Source: an uncultured euryarchaeote
GTDB lineage: Archaea > Thermoplasmatota > Poseidoniia > Poseidoniales > Thalassarchaeaceae
NCBI GenBank assembly: GCA_937876055.1
Contig: CALEIW010000064.1
Location: 1-18,202 of the forward strand
DNA length: 18,202 bases
Direction of reading: 5' to 3'
Each line of letters begins with the position of its first letter. Within the stretch, counting starts at the first letter, position 1. The notes beneath the pieces were generated by a model. The model was given only the letters and a program-made list of their open reading frames with translations, was not told where the DNA came from and made no database searches. Position numbers and translations under genes: made by a program. Shown here in pieces: positions 1 to 7,996 of this stretch.

Positions 1-63
1 CACCGAAAATACGGTCATAAGCATAACCGTGCGTTCATTGAGGATGCTGGCAGCAGACAATAG
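1..63 (+). CDS. possible 3' end of a plus-strand gene (partial)
   Basis: Frame 1 is open from the window edge to a TAG at 61-63 and reads as a polar, basic C-terminus (HRKYGHKHNRAFIEDAGSRQ). It would be convergent with the minus-strand gene ending at 111, and the inverted repeat at 71-100 lies between the two, as expected for a shared terminator. Frame 2 is also open to a TGA at 71-73, so 20 codons cannot settle the frame. No family is recognisable. This is a weak call based mainly on arrangement. Confidence 0.22.
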   Translation, partial: HRKYGHKHNRAFIEDAGSRQ

Positions 64-70
64 ATTGGAA

Positions 71-100
71 TGATTGACGGTTTGGAATCGCCTTCAATCA
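71..100. terminator. inverted repeat, possible bidirectional terminator
   Basis: TGATTGA (71-77) and TCAATCA (94-100) are perfect reverse complements. After one mismatch, two further G-C pairs follow inside (GG/CC), leaving a loop of about ten bases. The repeat begins about ten bases past the stop of the 894-residue surface protein gene and a few bases past a possible plus-strand stop at 61-63. No long T tract follows in either direction, so a terminator role rests on position and dyad only. Confidence 0.3.
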
Positions 101-110
101 ACGACTAGGC

Positions 111-2795
111 TCAGTCACTCGATTCATTGCCCAAGGCTTCAAGAATTCTGCGGTTTTCTGCACGAGACCTGAAGAATAAAATTACAACCAATAAACCGCC
201 AATACCAGTTAATCCGTAGATTAGAATCTGTTCGTTTTCTTCGCTTAGCCAGCTTAGGCCAGAAGACACCTCTGCGGTGACTTCCAGGTCAAGGGGTTCA
301 CCGGCTACAGGCATACCCTTTGGTTGAACTGTAATCGTAAAGCGATAGGTATCATCTTGAACCATTCCCGCTGGAGGAGTTACCCTCACGGTAATCGTTC
401 TTGAATTACCAGGAGAAAGTTGGAACTCGTCTTCGATGATATTGACCGTCCAACCTCTGAGAGAGTCACTGGATAGTATCTGGACGGTCTCAACAATATT
501 ACCATGGTTTGTAACATGGAGAATAAACTCAACACTGTTCTTTTCATCTGTAGTTATCTCATCCTCACCTTCAAGGGTGAATCGCAAATCATGGATTGTT
601 CTAACTTCAAAAATCAAGTCTACACTGGTGCTTTCTGCAGCGTTCTTCTCCGATGATGCGCTGACCTTTACAATGCCAGTAGTTCCGCTAGAAACACCTT
701 CTAGAACTTCCAATTCAATTGTAATCAGAACTCTATCACCTGAAGGAACTGCAATGTTTCCATCTACCGATACACCATTTACCAGGACTCGTCGGAGTAC
801 CGAGGATTCCATTCCTGTAATCGATATGACTGCGCTGTCGCCACCTGGGAAGTTACCAGTATTCTCTACCCAGAAATTGACTTCTCTAGTCCCGCCTGGT
901 GGAAGAACAATATCCATTTGACCCGAAATTGGTCCCGGCATTTCAGGAGAAATAGCCATGCCATAATCATAATTCGAAACTATCACGCTAATCGTCTGTT
1001 CTAGCTTTTCAGTCGTTCCAAAAATTGCCACCCGAGATAGAATTGTAACTGAATCTGCATCTTCCTCACCTTCAACGGTTACATCAAGGAATACTCGCCT
1101 AGATTCACCTGGATCAAGGACAATCTGAGTAATTGAGTTTCCAGATGTATCGGAATATGACGCAGCCCACATTGGAGGATTACAACCCGTTTGATCATTA
1201 GGATCACAAACCTGTAGCTTGAATGTATCTCGAATATTTCCTGTGTTGACAATATCAATTGGGAATTGAACTACTTGGCCTGAACGACCGGTTTGCTGAG
1301 TTGAAAGTATGTCTGCAGTTAGGTCGTGCCTCGCTGCTACAGATACGGTTAACACCCTGCTATGCAGTATGGTTGTTGAACCACTGACAGTTACACCAAA
1401 TTCAACAGTATTGTCTCCTGCTAACGCATTTGATGGTACATTTACTGTAGCGGTCAGAGATTTTTCGTTGTTGGAATCATGCTTACTGTTTATGCTCACA
1501 GAAGATTGAGAAAAGGAAATTTGCCATCCTTCTGGAAGGTCCATTGTAGTTAGAGAAAACGTGTCTGCACCATTGCCGCGATTTTCTACAGTTATGGTCA
1601 CTGAATCAGAAGTCCCTGGCTCAACATTCGATAATTTCGAAGTGCTGAGGGTAAGTCTGGCTTCGTGGACCTGGCCAATGGTTACTGTGAGTATTTGCTC
1701 ACAGCCAATGCCTTGATTGGAACGCCCCTGTATCTTGATTTCAATCTGTGAGCCTGCCTCAACTGAATCGTCGGGCGTTACTGAAAAAGTGAATGTATGA
1801 CTATCATCCGAATTTCCTGGTTTGGCCAATAAGGCAGAGCGTGGGCTATCAAATTCAACCCATCCGGTTATATCTGTTCCAGGGGATTGTGCTTGAGTTT
1901 GAACCGTCCATTCAGTATTTCCAATATTTTCGACCTCGAAACTATTTGTTGCAGTCTCACCGGGATCGAGATTGTGTGAAGATGTCTGCAATGAGCCGTC
2001 GCACTCCTTAACTTCTGGAACACTCAACTTGAGGCTTAGGTTATCCTCGGCTCTGTCTGCAGCGTTTGGGTCATTGGTTACCGTAGCCATGAGGAGGAAA
2101 CAATGCTCGCCCGCTTCGGTAGAACTGCCATCAGGGACATCTACTGTAACCTCGACGGTTTCTGTATCTCCTGAATCCAACTGAACTACAGCAGGATCTA
2201 CCTCAGCGCTTAGGTCATCAGATTCACAGTCATTATCGCTGTTCATCTCCAATTGCACATTTGCCTGTTGTTCACCTGTATTCTCAACCTCAACTTCCCA
2301 AACTACTGAGTCACTTCCATCAAATTCGACATCTGTCTCATCAGTGGTTAATTTGACCGCATAAAGACCACCGCCGTCACCTGCTGTGGTAGTCACGGTT
2401 ACATCGGCATTCTTTGGAGACCCTGGGGCTCCTCCTGCTACAGTTGCAGTAGCCTGAACTGTGGTCTCACAATCTCCATTCGCCTGTTCATTTACACTGA
2501 CTGTAAGAGTCACTTGTTCAGATTCGCCGCCACCTATTGTTCCAGATACCTGTTCTATGTTCGAACTGAAGCCATTGCAACCAGAAGAGTCCTGCTGAGT
2601 GCTCAAGCTAACCGCCATATCATCGTCGCCATCATTGTGAACTGTGATGGTGTATTCTGCTGGGTTATCGGCATCTGCCTCTTGAGCCGTTGGACTTGCA
2701 GTCAGACGAGGATCAATCTCTGCCTGAACAAATGGAGATAGCATCGTGATTACAAGTAAAATCGTCAGAAGACGAGCCGAAGAAACACGATTCAT
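111..2795 (-). CDS. membrane-anchored surface protein of seven beta-sandwich repeats
   Basis: An 894-residue type I membrane protein. Residues 1-25 form a signal peptide (basic MNRVSSAR, hydrophobic core, cleavage after VQA). Residues 26-855 break into about seven Ig-like/NEW3-CARDB-type beta-sandwich repeats of 100-120 residues. They are recognisable by recurring cores such as VENTG, VENIGN, VENRGNGAD, IVNTGN, VENTGNFPG and VTNHGN, each followed by a PG-E/S edge strand. Residues 857-875 are one transmembrane helix, followed by a 19-residue cytoplasmic tail rich in Arg and Glu. Cysteines come in pairs within repeats 1, 2, 3 and 5, consistent with disulfides outside the cell. No catalytic motif is visible, so a stalk, adhesin or scaffold role at the envelope is an inference. 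It is the last gene of the co-directional surface train, 63 nt after the subtilase gene. The ATG start gives a complete signal peptide; no strong Shine-Dalgarno sits close to it. Confidence 0.82.
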   Translation of the reverse strand: MNRVSSARLLTILLVITMLSPFVQAEIDPRLTASPTAQEADADNPAEYTITVHNDGDDDMAVSLSTQQDSSGCNGFSSNIEQVSGTIGGGESEQVTLTVSVNEQANGDCETTVQATATVAGGAPGSPKNADVTVTTTAGDGGGLYAVKLTTDETDVEFDGSDSVVWEVEVENTGEQQANVQLEMNSDNDCESDDLSAEVDPAVVQLDSGDTETVEVTVDVPDGSSTEAGEHCFLLMATVTNDPNAADRAEDNLSLKLSVPEVKECDGSLQTSSHNLDPGETATNSFEVENIGNTEWTVQTQAQSPGTDITGWVEFDSPRSALLAKPGNSDDSHTFTFSVTPDDSVEAGSQIEIKIQGRSNQGIGCEQILTVTIGQVHEARLTLSTSKLSNVEPGTSDSVTITVENRGNGADTFSLTTMDLPEGWQISFSQSSVSINSKHDSNNEKSLTATVNVPSNALAGDNTVEFGVTVSGSTTILHSRVLTVSVAARHDLTADILSTQQTGRSGQVVQFPIDIVNTGNIRDTFKLQVCDPNDQTGCNPPMWAASYSDTSGNSITQIVLDPGESRRVFLDVTVEGEEDADSVTILSRVAIFGTTEKLEQTISVIVSNYDYGMAISPEMPGPISGQMDIVLPPGGTREVNFWVENTGNFPGGDSAVISITGMESSVLRRVLVNGVSVDGNIAVPSGDRVLITIELEVLEGVSSGTTGIVKVSASSEKNAAESTSVDLIFEVRTIHDLRFTLEGEDEITTDEKNSVEFILHVTNHGNIVETVQILSSDSLRGWTVNIIEDEFQLSPGNSRTITVRVTPPAGMVQDDTYRFTITVQPKGMPVAGEPLDLEVTAEVSSGLSWLSEENEQILIYGLTGIGGLLVVILFFRSRAENRRILEALGNESSD

Positions 2796-2836
2796 TGCTT
2801 GGCCGACAAACTGGCCCCTCTAAGGGCTTCGGGCTA

Positions 2837-2856
2837 CGCGACCCCTTGGGGTCGCG
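2837..2856 (-). terminator. perfect 9-bp stem-loop just after the subtilase stop codon
   Basis: CGCGACCCC, then TT, then GGGGTCGCG forms a perfect 9-bp, very GC-rich hairpin. It starts two bases after the TAA of the subtilase gene on the minus strand. There is no U-tract behind it, so it may act as an mRNA 3'-end stabiliser or processing boundary between the subtilase and the next gene rather than as a simple terminator. Confidence 0.55.
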
Positions 2857-2858
2857 AT

Positions 2859-5800
2859 TTATGCGTCTACTAATTCATCCCAATCCGCATTGCAGTGTAG
2901 GCATTTACCAAGAGAAAGAATATCACAACCTCCAACTTGACCTGGACGATGATAACGGGCTCCACAACTGCCGCAAGCTAGGGCCTCACCGACAATAATA
3001 TCGCCGCTACATACCCAGCATTCAATGCCTGAACCACTTTCTTTTTCAGCGATATTTAGGGACTCAGTAATCTTACTTACGGCCTCATTGGACATTATTG
3101 ATTCCAAGCTACCACCCTTTTGTTGGAATACATAGAATCCGCCTCCTGCAAGAATCACAATTAGGAGAATAACAAGAATAGGAATCACAGTAGATGCCAT
3201 GCTGTTACTCTCGCCTCTTGCAGGCAATACATCCACCTCAAAACTGAAGGAAGAATCTTGGATGGTTTCTCCATTTAGCAAAAATAACTCTATAGTGCCG
3301 TCACTACCGCTGTCGGGAGTGAATTGGATTACTATTGATCTGGATTCTCCCGGGCTTAAAATTACTAATAATTCATCATCGATAAATACATTCCAATCAC
3401 TTGGTGCATTCACCTCAAGTTTGTGATTAATTTGTGAATTTCCTACATTCTCAACATCTATTGTCAACTGAACTGGATAGTTTTCATGGGCAATCGGGTC
3501 CTTAGTGCGTAGATCCCAATCTAGAGCCGAAACCGAATCTACAAGCAACGAAATGGAATTTTCAACTACAACTCCTTCTCCTTCCATCCTAAGAGTAACT
3601 ACTGGCTCGGAACCCGCTTGCTCTGAGAGAGGAATAGTAATTGTACACCAGATTATACTGCTCGCTCCAGCAGCCAATGTTGATGGAGTGGAAGGGCAGT
3701 TTGCTTCCCAATCGCCATTATCAGGTACGATAATTGAAGTCGTTGGACGCCAAGTTGAGGTGCCTTCATTCTCAACCTCCCATGCCAAATCAAAGCCGGT
3801 TCCAACTGGATGAGCACCTACTCCCAAAGGAGTTTGAGATGTAGTTCCATCTGCCAAGACAACTTCGTGGAATGCTAGGCTCGGAATCGCGGCGGACAGA
3901 ACGTCGATGGTTCTATTCCAATCCAGCGAAAAACCATCATCGGTAGCGAATCGTAGTTTGAAATCGCCACTTGTGGCTCGTCCATTACCTTGCAAAGTAA
4001 CCGACCAAGTCGTAGTTTCCCCCGCCGGTGCTTCCAATGTGTTGAGGCCACCAACAATCGACCAACCAGAAGGTATAGCTCTCTGATATGGAGTCATGGT
4101 TAGATGTCGGTTTCCTGAATTTAGGAAGTCAATTTCTAGATTCAAAGATTCATCAGGAGCAACCTCATACTGAATTCCATCACTTATCGGTGTTGCAGAT
4201 AGTTGGTCGATAGCCATCACCTCTAGAGTGATAGGAACTGACCAAGAATCACTACTTACTCTAGAATGAACTGTCAAGCCAGCATCGAAAATCGAACCCG
4301 CTGGAATCATAGCACCAGGAGGATTTACGGTGATGTCAATTGCTCGGCTTTGCCCCACCGCAAGAGTTCCCGTTGAACCATGAGATGAGCCCTCAAAAGC
4401 CCCTAAGGTATCCAATCCTAAATGCCAACCAGCAGGCGAACTTAACTCCACATCATAGGTTTGAGGTCCGTTACCTTCGTTGGTTACGAATACTTGCAAT
4501 TGAGTTTGCGAAATAGGGCTGACTGGAATTTGTCCGGATGTAATTAGCACATCGGCTGAGGCTAAAATTGGTACATTGAAATACAGATCCAATTCAGACT
4601 CAATGTCATTCTCGATATCCGTTCCAGTGACCGTCATTACATATGTTCCGGGTTCTGGAGGAGTCGGATGGATAAGTGTGAGACCTACAGCAACCGATTC
4701 TGCCTCTAGCAGATTGAAAGTGTTTGAAGTGAGTGAGGAATACCAATCGAATTCAACACCATCACTCAACCTTACAGGTGAGCTTGTTACGATTGTTGCA
4801 TTAGTCTCGAATAATGCGGTATTTGTTAGAATCAGGTCCCATGAGGTGGAACTATCATCCGCCTCACCCAAAGTCATGAATGGTTCATCTGAAGTTACCC
4901 TAACTCCAGGTGCGCTAATTATCATCGTGTGTGTAAGAAGATTATTTCCTTCATTTGATTCCTCCACCAAATCATTTGGATCTAGGTGGAAGGACAAATC
5001 GACTAGACCTTCGGTCGACGGAGTCCAATTCCACTGAACATCAATTGACTCTCCAGGGCTCAGTGAAATCGTTTGAGTGGAGATAAGGCTACCATCGGCC
5101 CTTGCCATCACCTCAAAATCTGATACCGATCCAGCGCCGAGGTTCTCGACTGTGACACCAATCTCTACTGAATCTCCAATTTGAGGAATTGGAGGGTTGA
5201 TAGTTACATCAGGAGCAAATGAAGGGTCGGGTGAAAGATCGTTTACATTAACACCTCTTACGGCTAAAGCATACGGTTGCCAAGTCCTACTTCCGCCATG
5301 ATAATCGTCGGTCACACGGACTGTCCATGTACCGACGCCGGCATTATCAATCAGCACTACTTCGACGTTGTTTTTATCATCGAAATTACCACCAGCAATT
5401 GATTTTCCACCGCTGAAAACATTACCTTTGAAGGAAGTTCCTCCATTGGGATGAATCACCTCCAGGTTCAAATCATTACGTAACTGATTGGTACTTTGTG
5501 AAGAGCCAGGATAATCGGACCATGCCAATACTACTTTCAGTGGTTCTGCGCCTCTTGTAATATCGAATGTGTATTCCTTTGTTTGACCAGAAGAAATACG
5601 ACTTCGATCATCAACGAAAATACCTTCATCGCTATCTGGAATAAGTGAATTGACAAGATTGACCCTACCCCAACCCTCGTCATTGTTTGGAATATTTCTA
5701 GCGCCCATATCCTCAGCACCTAGGATTAGTAGTGCCTTTACTAGTGCACCTTGGGGCGCGGGTCTATTTGCAACTTCCATGAGATATTGTCGCACTAGGG

Positions 5801-7352
5801 TTGCAGCACCAGCTGCAGCAGGTGTTGCCATCGAAGTACCGCTGTACTCAATGTACCAATTATTCGACCATCCAGAAGATGCTTGCTCGGCCTCTTGCGA
5901 CAGACACGAGCGAACACCATCGCCTGGACCTACTAGATCTGGCTTAAGGCGACCATCATCTGTGGGTCCGCGGCTACTCCAATAGTACATCTCATCCGGT
6001 GAGCCGCTGTATCGGTTCTTGTGTCCACCAACGGTGATTACATTCTTCGCTGTACCAGGTGGAGAAACACCATCGTTTCTTTCGTTTCCTGCTGCAAAGA
6101 GAACTGTCATTCCATCATAATTCCAGTATTGGTCCCAAGTAGAAGTTCTGTCATCAGCGTCCTCAGATTGGGTCGAGTAAGAGCCGAAACCGCTGCCTGC
6201 GCCCCAACTATTTGTGTGTAAGCGGGCGCCTGCGTTGTAAGCAGAATTCAACATGCTGTTGATTCCGTAACTGTATAGGGCACCAGTATCATCATCCTCC
6301 ATCGCTTGAAAATATAAGTCGGCTCCCGGTGCTACTCCCTCATAGTTACCACTACTTCTCATTCCGGAACCTAGTACTGTGCAGGCAACGTGAGTCCCGT
6401 GTCCATCAGATAAATCGGCGGTTGAGGAATCTCCTGGTGTAACTGAAGTTCTACCTGCAATACGGTTGTTGAAATCTCCATGGTCGTGATCTATTCCCGA
6501 GTCTCCAACAGCTACAGTTTGGCCTGTTCCATCTATGTTTGTGATGAAGAAAGATTCAACCGAATTTATTCCCATATGGGTTCGAGCATTGTCGTTCTTT
6601 AATTCTAGAACCGGCAACGGGGCGACATAGGCTACAGCAGGATCTTCGATCATATCTGCTAAGTTAGAAAGTTCAATTTCACCCCAATATCTACCTTCCT
6701 CAGGACTCCATCCGTCGGTCAGCCATTCGCCTGCAACATCTGTAAGGGAACTTGACAAACCAAGCCCTGGCTCCATATGTCGCTGTAGATTATCATCCTT
6801 CCAACCAAGGATTTCTACCATTATCGAGCCTTCATCGACCACCGTTAGCAATGGGTGAACAAGTAACCCGGTTGGGACGGGATGGACTGCGATAACTACA
6901 GAGTTAGCCGCCAACTTATCCAATTCTTCAGTTGTTCCTTGAACCAAAAAACCAGAGGGAGGTATGGTCGTTCTTATCTCAACTTCAGCTGATGATTCAA
7001 CCTCTAGACGAGCATCCCAAATTCCAACGCCTCCATCGACTATGACCATCGCTAAGTCCCAACGTGGATGATTAAGGGAATTTGGCAGATGGATGGATGG
7101 AATCAATCCAGACTCGGTGTATACTCCAATACTAGAATCGGCAGTATTGTCTCTAACCCTTTCAAATCCCTGTGTCACTGTTGGCGAATGAAGGTCTTGA
7201 ATTGAATTAGGATCGGCGGCTATTTCTATACGCTTAACCGACCAATCTAGAGTCTCTGTTGAATCTTCAGATTGGTTGATGTAAATATCACCGGCCGGAA
7301 TCAGAGATATTAGGAATAACCCGATTAGCGCAACCGCAATTCTCTGTCCCAT
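2859..7352 (-). CDS. membrane-anchored subtilisin-like serine protease with cytoplasmic RING-like zinc domain
   Basis: A 1497-residue S8-family peptidase. Residues 1-20 are a signal peptide. Residues ~50-255 resemble a subtilase propeptide, with two phrases ending in hydrophobic-V-x-P steps (VVIAVHPVP, VAYVAPLP). The catalytic core at ~275-560 has the full set: Asp284 (AVGDSGID), His318 (DGHGTHVA), oxyanion Asn423 (AAGN) and Ser507 (SGTSMATP). Cys324 and Cys483 may form a disulfide. Residues ~573-703 look like the beta-jellyroll that follows many subtilases, ~715-815 a CARDB domain (VENLGAGSVSDF), then NEW3-like repeats to ~1380. A transmembrane helix lies at ~1388-1409. The cytoplasmic tail ends in a binuclear zinc-type pattern: Cys1445, 1448, 1460, 1463, His1468, Cys1476, 1484, 1487. 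This implies proteolysis of external protein at the surface with an inward-facing zinc domain; substrate and tail partner are unknown. The start is backed by a GGGGGTTGAT ribosome site. Confidence 0.93.
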   Translation of the reverse strand: MGQRIAVALIGLFLISLIPAGDIYINQSEDSTETLDWSVKRIEIAADPNSIQDLHSPTVTQGFERVRDNTADSSIGVYTESGLIPSIHLPNSLNHPRWDLAMVIVDGGVGIWDARLEVESSAEVEIRTTIPPSGFLVQGTTEELDKLAANSVVIAVHPVPTGLLVHPLLTVVDEGSIMVEILGWKDDNLQRHMEPGLGLSSSLTDVAGEWLTDGWSPEEGRYWGEIELSNLADMIEDPAVAYVAPLPVLELKNDNARTHMGINSVESFFITNIDGTGQTVAVGDSGIDHDHGDFNNRIAGRTSVTPGDSSTADLSDGHGTHVACTVLGSGMRSSGNYEGVAPGADLYFQAMEDDDTGALYSYGINSMLNSAYNAGARLHTNSWGAGSGFGSYSTQSEDADDRTSTWDQYWNYDGMTVLFAAGNERNDGVSPPGTAKNVITVGGHKNRYSGSPDEMYYWSSRGPTDDGRLKPDLVGPGDGVRSCLSQEAEQASSGWSNNWYIEYSGTSMATPAAAGAATLVRQYLMEVANRPAPQGALVKALLILGAEDMGARNIPNNDEGWGRVNLVNSLIPDSDEGIFVDDRSRISSGQTKEYTFDITRGAEPLKVVLAWSDYPGSSQSTNQLRNDLNLEVIHPNGGTSFKGNVFSGGKSIAGGNFDDKNNVEVVLIDNAGVGTWTVRVTDDYHGGSRTWQPYALAVRGVNVNDLSPDPSFAPDVTINPPIPQIGDSVEIGVTVENLGAGSVSDFEVMARADGSLISTQTISLSPGESIDVQWNWTPSTEGLVDLSFHLDPNDLVEESNEGNNLLTHTMIISAPGVRVTSDEPFMTLGEADDSSTSWDLILTNTALFETNATIVTSSPVRLSDGVEFDWYSSLTSNTFNLLEAESVAVGLTLIHPTPPEPGTYVMTVTGTDIENDIESELDLYFNVPILASADVLITSGQIPVSPISQTQLQVFVTNEGNGPQTYDVELSSPAGWHLGLDTLGAFEGSSHGSTGTLAVGQSRAIDITVNPPGAMIPAGSIFDAGLTVHSRVSSDSWSVPITLEVMAIDQLSATPISDGIQYEVAPDESLNLEIDFLNSGNRHLTMTPYQRAIPSGWSIVGGLNTLEAPAGETTTWSVTLQGNGRATSGDFKLRFATDDGFSLDWNRTIDVLSAAIPSLAFHEVVLADGTTSQTPLGVGAHPVGTGFDLAWEVENEGTSTWRPTTSIIVPDNGDWEANCPSTPSTLAAGASSIIWCTITIPLSEQAGSEPVVTLRMEGEGVVVENSISLLVDSVSALDWDLRTKDPIAHENYPVQLTIDVENVGNSQINHKLEVNAPSDWNVFIDDELLVILSPGESRSIVIQFTPDSGSDGTIELFLLNGETIQDSSFSFEVDVLPARGESNSMASTVIPILVILLIVILAGGGFYVFQQKGGSLESIMSNEAVSKITESLNIAEKESGSGIECWVCSGDIIVGEALACGSCGARYHRPGQVGGCDILSLGKCLHCNADWDELVDA

Positions 7353-7374
7353 GAATCAACCCCCAATTGGGTCG
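7353..7374 (-). promoter_or_regulatory. ribosome-binding site of the subtilase gene inside a weak hairpin
   Basis: On the minus strand GGGGGTTGATTC precedes the ATG. It resembles the full archaeal Shine-Dalgarno GGAGGTGATC, with the G-run seven bases from the start. The 3' part of the site (GGGTTG) can pair with CGACCC just upstream around an AATTGG loop (six pairs, one G-U). The alternative perfect palindrome CCCAATTGGG overlaps the same bases. Either fold would partly hide the site. Confidence 0.45.
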
Positions 7375-7411
7375 CCTTTCAGCATTAGGGTAAACTGTAT
7401 TGCGATTATTC

Positions 7412-7428
7412 CACGACCGTAGGTCGTG
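7412..7428 (-). terminator. 7-bp stem-loop abutting the stop of the small membrane protein gene
   Basis: CACGACC, TAC, GGTCGTG on the minus strand is a perfect 7-bp hairpin with a 3-base loop. It begins at the very base after the TGA (7431-7429). It shares the CGACC/GGTCG stem core with the hairpin after the subtilase gene. The bases after it are A/T-rich (GAATAATCGC) but hold no T tract. Possible roles are mRNA 3'-end protection or a weak terminator. Confidence 0.45.
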
Positions 7429-7986
7429 TCAAAAGAAGTGCATCGGTGCGTCATAGGTAAACATCTCCATAGTCCAACCACCTACATTATACGTCCATCT
7501 TTCATTATATTCTGTACCGCCATAGGTGTATTCTAAGATAATCTCAATAGTATAATTCTCCCAAACTGATGCACCTGGGGCAATTAATTCTAGATTATCG
7601 CCAGCAATCGAAGTATGGGCGGCAATCTCATCGGTTTCAAAGGTGGACCTAGCAATTTCATTACTACCATCATCTAAGAATCTGATATCTAATTGGACAT
7701 CGGTAATTGAACGAGATCCTTTGTTATCTAATTCAACTAAAACAACATGGCCGCCAACTCCCTGAAGATAGACAACATCTACGGAAGTTCTGTCATATGG
7801 AACAATCCAAGTTCCAATAATCATGATTCCACTCAGTATCAGTAATACGGCCACCGAGGCAAAAATTACTCGACTTGGTCGAACTTTCTCAACTCGCTCG
7901 CCAACGATTTGGAGAATCTCATGGGCGCGTTCGGTTGCTGCATCAGGAGTTTCTAATTCTTCATTTTGAGAACGAATTTTGTCCAT
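7429..7986 (-). CDS. small bitopic membrane protein with extracellular beta domain
   Basis: A 185-residue protein from ATG 7986. Residues 1-38 are charged and probably helical and cytoplasmic (MDKIRSQNEELETPDAA onward). Residues ~39-62 form one transmembrane helix (VIFASVAVLLILSGIMIIGTW). The remaining ~120 residues form an outside beta-rich domain with a pattern close to FxLYD-type domains (VELDNKGSRSITDVQLDIRF, ending in an aromatic GGWTMEMF tail). No enzyme motif is visible. The gene begins 10 nt after the stop of the 1455-residue gene, so translation is probably coupled. GGGGTGAT sits upstream, although 13 nt away. A GTG at 8022 in the same frame would add twelve residues (QLFWGVIDLGL and so on) and overlap the upstream gene. 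See the T6G6 tract for a possible fusion of the two genes. Function unknown; the neighbourhood suggests an envelope role. Confidence 0.72.
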   Translation of the reverse strand: MDKIRSQNEELETPDAATERAHEILQIVGERVEKVRPSRVIFASVAVLLILSGIMIIGTWIVPYDRTSVDVVYLQGVGGHVVLVELDNKGSRSITDVQLDIRFLDDGSNEIARSTFETDEIAAHTSIAGDNLELIAPGASVWENYTIEIILEYTYGGTEYNERWTYNVGGWTMEMFTYDAPMHFF

Positions 7987-7996
7987 TAATCCCAAA

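Noticed and set aside
1..24. Minus-strand start of another gene at the left edge (ATG at 24 or 18)
   Set aside because: Only six to eight codons are visible, with no clear ribosome site; a plus-strand gene end is as likely there.
436..921. 161-codon open frame on the plus strand
   Set aside because: Lies fully antisense to the well-supported 894-residue surface protein; composition is that of a reversed Ser/Thr/Val-rich gene and there is no signal or start context.
4576..5037. 153-codon plus-strand frame
   Set aside because: Antisense to the CARDB/NEW3 region of the subtilase; no independent evidence.
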